Shown here: one piece after another, positions 1 to 5,772 of the stretch
Position numbering within the stretch: position 1 is the first letter of the stretch
Layout: every line of letters begins with the position of its first letter
Position numbers and translations under genes: made by a program
The notes under the pieces: model-generated
Database searches by the model: none
What the model saw: only the letters and a program-made list of their open reading frames with translations
What the model was told of the DNA's origin: nothing
Origin: an uncultured Rickettsiales bacterium
GTDB lineage: Bacteria; Pseudomonadota; Alphaproteobacteria; Rickettsiales; UBA1997
DNA length: 5,772 bases
Direction: 5' to 3'
Assembly (NCBI GenBank): GCA_951800555.1
Contig: CATOJU010000071.1
Coordinates: forward strand, 1 to 5,772

Positions 1-63
1 TTATTACATTAATAAAATAAATTTATTAATAAATTATAGTATAAAGCTATATAAATTATAATC

Positions 64-90
64 ATATTAAAAATATTAAAAATATAAGAA
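64..90. repeat. Short 9-bp tandem repeat, three copies
   Basis: Two exact copies of ATATTAAAA (64-72, 73-81) are followed by a diverged third copy, ATATAAGAA (82-90), and then more A/T-rich sequence. The repeat lies about 100 nt upstream of greA. It may only be low-complexity AT sequence produced by base-composition bias. An UP-element-like or bent-DNA role upstream of the greA promoter is possible but not shown. Confidence 0.45.
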
Positions 91-129
91 TATAAAAATA
101 TTAATAGTTTCTTCCGTGCAACGTATCTA

Positions 130-158
130 TTGATTTTTATTTTTTTCAAAACTAATAT
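130..158 (+). promoter_or_regulatory. Possible sigma70-type promoter for greA-lptG-trmL
   Basis: A TTGATT box (130-135, 4 of 6 matches to TTGACA) is separated by 17 nt from TAATAT (153-158, 4 of 6 matches to TATAAT). This would start transcription near 165 and leave a leader of about 25 nt before the greA start codon. Spacing is ideal, but both boxes are imperfect and such matches arise easily in sequence this AT-rich. No other + strand candidate in 1-190 looked clearly better. Confidence 0.3.
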
Positions 159-190
159 TAATATTATTAATTAAAAAATAAAAATTAAGT

Positions 191-664
191 ATGCAACGAT
201 TTAAAATTACAAAAGAAGGCTATAATAAACTTAAAAGTAAATTAGACGAATATTTAAATATAGAAAGACCAGCAGTATTAAAAGCTTTAAATGAAGCAAT
301 TGCATTAGGTGATTTAAGCGAAAACGCAGAATATATTTATTCTAAAGAAAGATTAAGAGTAATCGGTGGGACAATAAGTTCATTAACTGAAAAACTTTCA
401 TCAGCTGATATTGTAAATATAGATAATTTATCCGGAGATAAAATTGATTTTGGTGCCACTGTTTATTTAGTTGATGAAGATACTGACAAAGAAATACATT
501 ATAAATTATTAAGTGAATTTGAAAGTGATACAGAGAAAAATATAATTTCTGTTGACTCTCCAATCGGAAAATCTTTAATTGGTAAAAAAGTTGGCGATTC
601 TGTAGAAATAAAAGTTCCAAGTGGAATTAAGTGTTTTGAAATATTAGATATTAAATGGAATTAA
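191..664 (+). CDS. greA: Transcription elongation factor GreA
   Basis: GreA enters the secondary channel of backtracked RNA polymerase and stimulates cleavage of the extruded RNA 3' end, rescuing arrested complexes. The 157-aa protein is full length for the family (about 158 aa). The N-terminal coiled-coil hairpin spans about residues 8-75 and carries the signature GDLSENAEY at 40-48. Its tip acidic residues D41 and E44, which position the catalytic metal in this family, are intact. The C-terminal FKBP-like domain (about 80-157) has the usual segments FGATV (87-91), SPIGKSLIGKKVGD (123-136) and VPSG (142-145). The ATG start fits the family N-terminus (RFKITKEGYNKL); no Shine-Dalgarno sequence is visible. 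An lptG-type gene follows after 20 nt, so the two are probably co-transcribed. GreB is unlikely because the length and motifs are GreA-like. Confidence 0.96.
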   Translation: MQRFKITKEGYNKLKSKLDEYLNIERPAVLKALNEAIALGDLSENAEYIYSKERLRVIGGTISSLTEKLSSADIVNIDNLSGDKIDFGATVYLVDEDTDKEIHYKLLSEFESDTEKNIISVDSPIGKSLIGKKVGDSVEIKVPSGIKCFEILDIKWN

Positions 665-684
665 AATAAAATTTTAATATTTTT

Positions 685-1803
685 ATGTTTCTACCAAACA
701 AAATTACCAAATATTTTTTAATAGAATTTATAAAAATTTTTCTATTAATATTATTTAGTATATCTATATTAGTATTTATAGTAGATTTTCTTGAATTTTT
801 GCCAAAAATTGAAAAATATTCAATACCTTCGTTTATGGCAATAAAAATTATTTTATTTAGAATTCCTAATATGATAGAAGAATTTTTGGAATTTATAATT
901 TTATTATCAATAGTTTTTACTATGACAAAAATAGCTTCTAAAAATGAATTAACTATAATATATGCCAGTGGCTATTCAAATTGGAAAATATTAAGAGCCT
1001 ATAGTATTTTTATATTTTTAATTGGAATATTTACGATATGTTGTTTAAATGCGATATCTATAAATTTAAAAAAACAATCTATTATTCTTGAAAACAAATA
1101 TACAAAAAATGAAAAAAAATATTTTGTTGAATCTAATAGCGGTTTATGGTTGAAAAAAATTGATTCTAATAATAAAAACAATGAAATTATTATAAGGGCA
1201 AAAAAGGTTTATTTAGATGATTTAATTTTTAAAGATTGTATATTAGAATTTCTAGATAATGGTAATTTTCAAAAAAGATATAACACAGAAACTATAAAAA
1301 TTACTGATGATTTTTGGATTTTGGAAAATGTTTATGTTTTTATTGAGAATGAAAAAATAAAATTTAAACCAGAAATTAAAATACCAGTAAATATTTCACA
1401 AAATTTTATAAAACAACAAATTCAAAATAAATATGAAAATTTAGATTTAATTCCTTTATTTTCTTTAAATAAACTTATAAAAGAATTTAAAATTTCTGGT
1501 TTAGATATTCGCAAATTTATTGTTAAAAAAAATATACTAATATTAACACCTTTTATATATGTTTTAATGGTATTTTTTGGTGTTTTATTTTCAAATAATT
1601 ATCAAAGAAATACAAAAAATATAGTAAATATTTTTAAAACTATAATTTGTGGAATATGTATTTTTGTTGTGCAAAATACTTTATTTGAATTAGCTTTAGC
1701 TAATAAAATTAATGTGTTTTTTGCTACTTGGGGATTTCTTGTAATTTTGTTTTTTATTGTGTATTTTTTCTTGATAAAAAAAATTGAATTACAAAATTGC
1801 TAA
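685..1803 (+). CDS. lptG: LPS export ABC transporter permease, LptG type (LptF/LptG family)
   Basis: This inner-membrane protein of the YjgP/YjgQ family is one of two permease subunits that, with the LptB ATPase, extract lipopolysaccharide and feed it to the LptC-A-D bridge. The 372-aa length fits. Three N-terminal membrane segments (about 16-35, 67-82, 103-123) and three C-terminal ones (about 283-302, 313-335, 344-364) flank a periplasmic beta-rich domain (about 128-270), which is the family architecture. The cytoplasmic loop after TM2 has the expected NEL (87-89) and ASGYSNWKIL (94-103), comparable to the conserved sEl...aG.S...il. I favour LptG over LptF because of VDFLEFLPK early on and SGLWL (152-156) at the start of the periplasmic domain, which match alphaproteobacterial LptG from memory. 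The start is chosen by family fit; no Shine-Dalgarno sequence is seen. Extreme Ile/Phe/Lys/Asn content reflects the AT-rich genome. No lptF is in the window. Confidence 0.85.
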   Translation: MFLPNKITKYFLIEFIKIFLLILFSISILVFIVDFLEFLPKIEKYSIPSFMAIKIILFRIPNMIEEFLEFIILLSIVFTMTKIASKNELTIIYASGYSNWKILRAYSIFIFLIGIFTICCLNAISINLKKQSIILENKYTKNEKKYFVESNSGLWLKKIDSNNKNNEIIIRAKKVYLDDLIFKDCILEFLDNGNFQKRYNTETIKITDDFWILENVYVFIENEKIKFKPEIKIPVNISQNFIKQQIQNKYENLDLIPLFSLNKLIKEFKISGLDIRKFIVKKNILILTPFIYVLMVFFGVLFSNNYQRNTKNIVNIFKTIICGICIFVVQNTLFELALANKINVFFATWGFLVILFFIVYFFLIKKIELQNC

Positions 1804-1840
1804 AGTATTTTATACTCAAAAATTATAAATAAACATAAAT

Positions 1841-2296
1841 ATGAAAATTTTATTATATCAACCAGATATAGCAGGAAATGTTGGCACAATTATAAGGACA
1901 TGTGCTTGTCTAGGACTTGAATTAAATATAATTGAACCCTGTGGTTTTCCATTTGATGATGAAAGAGTTAAAAGATCTTCTATGGGTTATTTTGATCAGA
2001 TAATAATAAAAAAATACGATAGTTTTGAAAATTTTAAAAACGAAAATAAAGATTGTAGAATAGTATTATTGACTATAAAAACTAATCAAAAATATTATGA
2101 TTTTAAATTTAAAAAAAATGATGTTTTAATGGTTGGTAGAGAAACTAGTGGAGTACCTGATAATATACATAATTCTGTTGATGAAAAAATTGTTATTCCT
2201 ATGAAAAATGGAACAAGATGTTTAAATGTAGCAATTAGTTTATCTATGGTTGTAGGAGAAGCCTTAAAACAATGTAGATTATTTTTAAATAATTAA
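1841..2296 (+). CDS. trmL: tRNA (cytidine/uridine(34)-2'-O)-methyltransferase TrmL
   Basis: TrmL is a SPOUT-class, S-adenosylmethionine-dependent enzyme that 2'-O-methylates the wobble nucleotide of tRNA-Leu isoacceptors in the cytoplasm. The 151-aa protein is a minimal SPOUT domain with a C-terminal trefoil knot. Visible signatures are QPDIAGNVGTIIRTCACLG (7-25), with the Asn and Arg of motif 1; IEPCGFPFDD (31-40); the AdoMet-binding segment VGRETSGVPDNI (98-109); and IPMKNGTRCLNVAISLSMV (119-137). The wording of these motifs is strongly alphaproteobacterial. The residue usually Ser in RS(L/M)N is Cys127 here. The start matches the family N-terminus (KILLYQPDI); no Shine-Dalgarno sequence is visible. 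The gene lies 37 nt after lptG and is probably the last gene of that transcript. The longer TrmH/RlmB and TrmJ families are excluded by the short length and lack of extra domains. Confidence 0.94.
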   Translation: MKILLYQPDIAGNVGTIIRTCACLGLELNIIEPCGFPFDDERVKRSSMGYFDQIIIKKYDSFENFKNENKDCRIVLLTIKTNQKYYDFKFKKNDVLMVGRETSGVPDNIHNSVDEKIVIPMKNGTRCLNVAISLSMVVGEALKQCRLFLNN

Positions 2297-2306
2297 TAAA
2301 TATTTT

Positions 2307-2332
2307 AAAATAGGAAAGGATTTCTCCTTTCC
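2307..2332 (-). terminator. Rho-independent terminator of the GH130 operon, between convergent genes
   Basis: A perfect 8-bp stem, GGAAAGGA (2313-2320) with TCCTTTCC (2325-2332), encloses a 4-nt loop. Read on the minus strand, the loop is GAAA, a GNRA-type tetraloop, and the stem is followed by TATTTT (2312-2307), a short U-rich tract. Read on the + strand, the stem is followed by CATAAACT and A-rich sequence with no T run. The structure is therefore mainly a terminator for the minus-strand operon, whose last stop codon is at 2347-2349. It may also slow + strand transcription leaving trmL. Confidence 0.7.
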
Positions 2333-2346
2333 CATAAACTAAAAAA

Positions 2347-4287
2347 TTATGATAATTGTTTTAAAATAGCTTCAACTTTCATCTTAGCTACACCAACTAC
2401 AGAATCAGCGCCACCATAATACAAAAATATTTCATCTTTTATCATAGCAGCACCACAAGGAAATACCACATTATTAACATCGCCATATAATTCGTAATCC
2501 ATTTCCGGTTCTAATAACGGAGTATCAGTTCTACCTAAAATTTTTGTAGGATCATCTAAATCTAATAATAAAGCGCCAACTTTGTAAATATGTCCCGGAT
2601 CAGAAACACCGTGATATAAAAGCAACCATCCTTCTTTTAATTCAATTGGTGGAGCTGAAATACCTATTTTTTTATTATCCCATTTATCAGCTCTTGGTCT
2701 AATTAAGGCAAAGGATCTATCAAGCCAATTATTTTGTAAATCTTCTAAATTTTCTACAAAATTTAACCCAATATAATTTTCTGGTCTATGGAATATTACA
2801 AATTTTCCATCTATTTTTTTAGGAAGGAAGCAAGCATTTTTATCATCAAAACTTGGGGAAGAAATTACAATTGGTTCAGTCCAATTCCATTTCCTATTAA
2901 TAAAATCAAAAACTGAAATAGAAGACATTGCTACCCTAGGAACCCTTCCATTAAATGCTGTATAGGTTATATAAATAGTATCATCTATACGGGTCAACCT
3001 TCCATCTTCACAACCACACCATAAATCTGGTGCTGCTCTCTTTTCAAAAACTTTTCTAGCTACATAAACTGGTTCTGGGAATCTTTCATCTATATGAACT
3101 CCGTCTTTACTACAAGCATAACCCACAATAGATTTATTTCTATAAGAAAATGCTCTATATAATATATGTACTTTTTCATCTAAATATATAGCTGCTGGAT
3201 TAAATGTAGCTCTTGCTTCCCAAGGAGATTCAACTATTGGTTTAATTATAGGGTTACCTACATATCTTTCAAAACCATTAGGTAATGTTTTACTTTTAAA
3301 GAATAATTCTCCTTCTTTTTCAGGAGTTATTACCATTTCGTCAAGTAATTCATTCAAATCACAATCAGCAATACAAGAAACTGTATCGGCAGCACCATAA
3401 TAAATCACAAGTTTATTGCCATCTACTAAAGCACTAGTTGGAAAGACAATATTAGCAACATTTCCACTAAATTCATATTGCTTTTCTGGAACTAATAAAG
3501 ATTCTTTAGTTCTACCTATAACTTTAGAAGGGTTTTCTAAATCTAATAAAACTGCTTCTACACTAAATACTTTATTCTGTGAAAAATAATCTTTAATATA
3601 TGAATAAATTACAAGCCATCCTTTAGCTGTTTTAATTGGTTGTGACCCAACTTCTATGTGATCATTTCTATTTCTTAAAAGTGGTATTATATTAGAAGTT
3701 AAATTAGAATACCAACCCTCCCATTTTTCCTGATCCCATATATCAGATTCTTTATCAAAATAAGCTAAAGCAATTTTTGCTGGTGGTGTATCAGTATCAA
3801 CAGTTAAAATTGCTGCGTATTTTCCATTAATTTTTTCTGGAAATAATGCCATAGCTTTTGAATTAAAAGGTGTAACTAAATGTTTTTCTTCAATTTTTTT
3901 GAAATCTTTCGTAATTGCTAAACCAATTTTAATTCCATCAGCAGAAAATGGATAAGTAGAAAGTGCAGTATAAAAAATATAATATTTATCTCCAAATTTA
4001 GTTACTCTTGGATCTTCACAACCAAAAGCTTCCCAATAAAATTCAGGTTTTACTAAATCACGAGTATTTCTAAAACTATTATATGTATTTCCTTCAGCAC
4101 AACCTACTGATGATATTTCCAATTCAAAACCTTGCCTTCTTTGCGGTTTAGAAACTGCCCTATATAGTAAAAAATATTTTTTACCATTAAAAGCAACACT
4201 TGGATTAAAAGCTGCCACCGCTTCCCAATCTTTCTTCTCATTAGGTTCTAAGATTGGATTTTTATTAGATCTATTAAATTTTACCAT
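2347..4287 (-). CDS. Tandem double-propeller GH130-family protein (putative beta-mannoside phosphorylase/hydrolase)
   Basis: Two full GH130-type five-bladed beta-propellers sit in one 646-aa chain, at about residues 8-317 and 343-646, joined by a short linker. GH130 enzymes act on beta-linked mannosides, as phosphorylases or as hydrolases. Each half shows the family landmarks in order: NP(I), W-E-A, FNP, (L)YRA, a GCED motif, F/YTA, LFP/FLP-K-I-GK, GWL, LLDL--P-K--GRT, VFP and YYG-AD. The family's catalytic Asp would be D92 in GCEDPR (89-94) and D428 in GCEDGR (425-430); the usual Pro is Gly in the second. His500-Arg501 and His559 (YHG) exist only in the C-terminal half; the N-terminal half has Leu-Thr and Tyr-Ser there. 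No signal peptide or membrane segment is seen, so the protein is probably cytoplasmic. It overlaps the upstream GH130 gene by 14 nt and has a good Shine-Dalgarno sequence. Substrate unknown; the family call is secure, the reaction is not. Confidence 0.85.
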   Translation of the reverse strand: MVKFNRSNKNPILEPNEKKDWEAVAAFNPSVAFNGKKYFLLYRAVSKPQRRQGFELEISSVGCAEGNTYNSFRNTRDLVKPEFYWEAFGCEDPRVTKFGDKYYIFYTALSTYPFSADGIKIGLAITKDFKKIEEKHLVTPFNSKAMALFPEKINGKYAAILTVDTDTPPAKIALAYFDKESDIWDQEKWEGWYSNLTSNIIPLLRNRNDHIEVGSQPIKTAKGWLVIYSYIKDYFSQNKVFSVEAVLLDLENPSKVIGRTKESLLVPEKQYEFSGNVANIVFPTSALVDGNKLVIYYGAADTVSCIADCDLNELLDEMVITPEKEGELFFKSKTLPNGFERYVGNPIIKPIVESPWEARATFNPAAIYLDEKVHILYRAFSYRNKSIVGYACSKDGVHIDERFPEPVYVARKVFEKRAAPDLWCGCEDGRLTRIDDTIYITYTAFNGRVPRVAMSSISVFDFINRKWNWTEPIVISSPSFDDKNACFLPKKIDGKFVIFHRPENYIGLNFVENLEDLQNNWLDRSFALIRPRADKWDNKKIGISAPPIELKEGWLLLYHGVSDPGHIYKVGALLLDLDDPTKILGRTDTPLLEPEMDYELYGDVNNVVFPCGAAMIKDEIFLYYGGADSVVGVAKMKVEAILKQLS

Positions 4288-5692
4288 TATTATTATCCTT
4301 TATTTGTTGAATAAAATTTTTTAAATTGCAACTGGCAACACAAACAACAGTATCCGCGCCACCATAATACAATATTATATCTTTATTTTTTATAACAGCA
4401 CCACAGGTATATACTATACCACCTTTATAACCTTCATTTTCATAATTTTTATCAGGTTCTATAATAGGAAAATTTGATTTATACAATATTTTAGTAGGGT
4501 CTTTATAATCAAGAATCATAGCACCAATTTTGTATTTACCCGGTTCATTTTCACTTATTGCGTGATAAAAAGTTAGCCAACCTTCATCTATTTTCAATGG
4601 AATTGGCCCGATTCCTCTTATTACACTATCCCATACATTTTTATTTTTATATTGTACATAAACACTTTTTATATTTGGATTTTTTTTAAAATCTAAACTA
4701 TCTAAATACTCAATTTGTATATTTGGAGTAATGCTGTGTAAAATTGCATATTTCCCGTTAATTTTTTCTGGAAAAATAACCCAATTTTTGTTCATTTTAC
4801 CTTCTGGAGAAATTAATACTGGTTTCCTCCATTTATCCCATTTTCTATTTAAAAAATCAGCAACTGCTATAGAAGTCATAGCAACACAAGGTGGTTTAAT
4901 ACCATTAAAAGCTGTATAAATCATATATAATTTATCATCTATTCTTACAATTCTAGGATCTTCACAACCACCCCAACAATCATAGGTTGGGCCAGAATTA
5001 TAGGAAAATGTTTTTATACTATTAATTCTTAATTCGAATTCTTCTCTCGGTCTATATATAGGATATGGCAATCTTTCATCTATATGTATTCCATCTTTAC
5101 TAGTAGCATAACCTATAACAGATCCACCATCATCACCTACAGCCCTATATAAAATATGAGTTATTCCATCTATTTCAATAACTGCTGGATTAAAAGTTCC
5201 ACAAGATTCCCATTTGTTTTCAAATATAGGTTTTATAACGGGATTAGAATCTGCTTTTTTTATTATACATTTAGGAATTTTAATAGGCTTTTCTTTAATA
5301 TTTTTAGCACTTTTTCCTAATATATAATCTAATGAAAAAATTTCTATTTCTTCATTTTCATTTTTAATAAAATAAAATTCAAGATTTTCACCAACCAATT
5401 TAACTTTAACTTTATTTATTGACTCTTTGCTTTTAAAAATAGGATTTGCTGTTCTATAAAGTAATTCATTATTTTTTTTATCAAAAAGTGCAGCACCTAA
5501 ATAAAAAAAAGGTGTTTCAGTATAATATGGTATTAAAATACCATCATTAATTTCAATCTTTTCTAAAAGATTTATTTCTTCTGTATCAAAATAACTGTCT
5601 CTAGATTTTAAATCATAGATACTTTCATTTTTATTAGAAATTTTACCAATATCTTTTTTATCAAAGATTTTTCTCTCAATATTTTTAAGCAT
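4274..5692 (-). CDS. GH130-family protein with a partial N-terminal propeller module
   Basis: This 472-aa protein has one complete GH130 five-bladed propeller (about 148-462) after a degenerate N-terminal region. The propeller has NPVIKP (150-155), FNPA (167-170), LYRAVG (181-186), GGCEDPR (241-247) with putative catalytic Asp245, FPEKINGKYAILH (307-319), YHA with His377 (376-378), YENEG (417-421) and YYGGAD (442-447). It is close to the C-terminal half of the 646-aa neighbour: by eye 41 of 71 residues match (150-220 against 345-415). Residues about 28-126 look like the last part of another propeller (GILIPYY, GAALFD, LLYRTANPIF). No signal peptide is seen, so a cytoplasmic carbohydrate-active enzyme is likely. 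The start is an ATG closely following a strong promoter; only a weak purine run (AAGAAAA, about 20 nt upstream) precedes it. This is the first gene of a two-gene operon. Phosphorylase versus hydrolase and the sugar linkage cannot be settled from sequence alone. Confidence 0.85.
   Translation of the reverse strand: MLKNIERKIFDKKDIGKISNKNESIYDLKSRDSYFDTEEINLLEKIEINDGILIPYYTETPFFYLGAALFDKKNNELLYRTANPIFKSKESINKVKVKLVGENLEFYFIKNENEEIEIFSLDYILGKSAKNIKEKPIKIPKCIIKKADSNPVIKPIFENKWESCGTFNPAVIEIDGITHILYRAVGDDGGSVIGYATSKDGIHIDERLPYPIYRPREEFELRINSIKTFSYNSGPTYDCWGGCEDPRIVRIDDKLYMIYTAFNGIKPPCVAMTSIAVADFLNRKWDKWRKPVLISPEGKMNKNWVIFPEKINGKYAILHSITPNIQIEYLDSLDFKKNPNIKSVYVQYKNKNVWDSVIRGIGPIPLKIDEGWLTFYHAISENEPGKYKIGAMILDYKDPTKILYKSNFPIIEPDKNYENEGYKGGIVYTCGAVIKNKDIILYYGGADTVVCVASCNLKNFIQQIKDNNNGKI
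4296..4301 (-). promoter_or_regulatory. Shine-Dalgarno sequence of the 646-aa GH130 gene
   Basis: AAAGGA on the minus strand ends 8 nt before the ATG at 4287-4285. It lies inside the coding sequence of the upstream 472-aa gene, which continues to its stop at 4276-4274. It fixes the downstream start and allows re-initiation or coupled translation. No other gene in the window has a comparable site. Confidence 0.7.
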
Positions 5693-5719
5693 AATAGAAA
5701 AAATATTTTCTTATTAAGA

Positions 5720-5747
5720 TTTATAATTTAAAAAATTTTATTGTCAA
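5720..5747 (-). promoter_or_regulatory. Sigma70-type promoter of the GH130 operon
   Basis: On the minus strand a perfect TTGACA (5747-5742) is followed after 16 nt by TATAAA (5725-5720, 5 of 6 matches to TATAAT). Transcription would begin near 5713, giving a leader of about 20 nt before the ATG at 5692. This is the best promoter match in the window and implies that the 472-aa gene truly starts at 5692 rather than being the tail of a longer gene. No operator palindrome is obvious around it. Confidence 0.65.
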
Positions 5748-5772
5748 ATGAAATAATTAAGTAATTTATTTT

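Noticed and set aside
108..133. Small island of higher G+C (around CTTCCGTGCAACG) in the greA upstream region, considered as an RNA gene end or operator
   Set aside because: It shows no cloverleaf, no stable hairpin beyond 3 bp and no convincing palindrome. It is not enough to name a feature.
342..620. 92-codon open frame on the minus strand inside greA
   Set aside because: It lies antisense to a well-conserved full-length gene, has low-complexity Leu/Gln/Phe/Tyr content and matches no family I recognise.
999..1181. 60-codon open frame on the minus strand inside lptG
   Set aside because: It is antisense to conserved coding sequence, and its Phe/Ile-rich content is what reversed AT-rich codons give.
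1804..1816. Perfect 5-bp inverted repeat AGTAT-TTT-ATACT just after the lptG stop
   Set aside because: The stem is short, almost all A/T, and has no following T run. It is too weak to call a terminator, and no suitable -35 box supports the TATACT as a promoter.
2347..4287. Higher G+C of the 646-aa GH130 gene as proof of recent transfer
   Set aside because: Sample 60-nt counts vary widely (22 and 24 G+C at 2401-2460 and 3001-3060, 18 at 3901-3960), while greA reaches 17 and lptG 9-10. Trp/Gly/Pro/Ala-rich conserved motifs explain much of the difference, so composition alone is not decisive.
4731..4919. 62-codon open frame on the + strand inside the 472-aa GH130 gene
   Set aside because: It overlaps conserved GH130 motifs on the opposite strand, with no start signal or recognisable domain.
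4274..5692. The short first GH130 gene as a frameshifted or 5'-truncated pseudogene
   Set aside because: The reading frame is intact for 472 codons, starts just after a near-consensus promoter and keeps all core motifs of its second propeller. An old domain loss fits better than recent decay.

Overview
The window is very AT-rich and looks like a bacterial chromosome fragment from an alphaproteobacterium with a reduced, low-GC genome, Rickettsiales/Holosporales-like. The main evidence is the TrmL protein, whose EPCGFPF, GRETSGVPD and LNVAIS motifs match the alphaproteobacterial version as I remember it. The LptG-type permease, with its SGLWL motif, and a full-length GreA fit a Gram-negative host. 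All five genes end in TAA and tryptophan is read from TGG, so nothing points to a modified genetic code.

Layout. Positions 1-190 are an AT-rich intergenic stretch with a short 9-bp tandem repeat and a possible promoter. Three housekeeping genes follow on the + strand with short gaps, probably as one transcript: greA (191-664, transcript cleavage factor), an lptG-type LPS-export permease gene (685-1803) and trmL (1841-2296, tRNA wobble 2'-O-methyltransferase). They share no pathway, and none has a recognisable Shine-Dalgarno sequence. A compact hairpin at 2313-2332 separates them from a convergent minus-strand unit.

The minus-strand unit is a complete two-gene operon of GH130-type (beta-mannoside phosphorylase/hydrolase superfamily) five-bladed propeller proteins. 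Its promoter is near-consensus (TTGACA, 16 nt, TATAAA; 5720-5747). The first gene (5692 to 4274) encodes a 472-aa protein with one full propeller preceded by what looks like the leftover last part of a second propeller. The second gene (4287 to 2347) encodes a 646-aa protein with two full propellers in tandem. The genes overlap by 14 nt, and the downstream gene has the only clear Shine-Dalgarno sequence in the window.

The most interesting content is this GH130 pair. From memory, this protein style resembles tandem GH130 proteins of uncultivated lineages such as Patescibacteria, so lateral transfer into a reduced alphaproteobacterium is a reasonable hypothesis. The two propellers of the 646-aa protein differ at the putative active and phosphate-binding sites, suggesting division of labour between a catalytic and a modified domain. 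The substrate is unknown: no transporter, sugar-phosphate enzyme or glycosyltransferase gene is in view.
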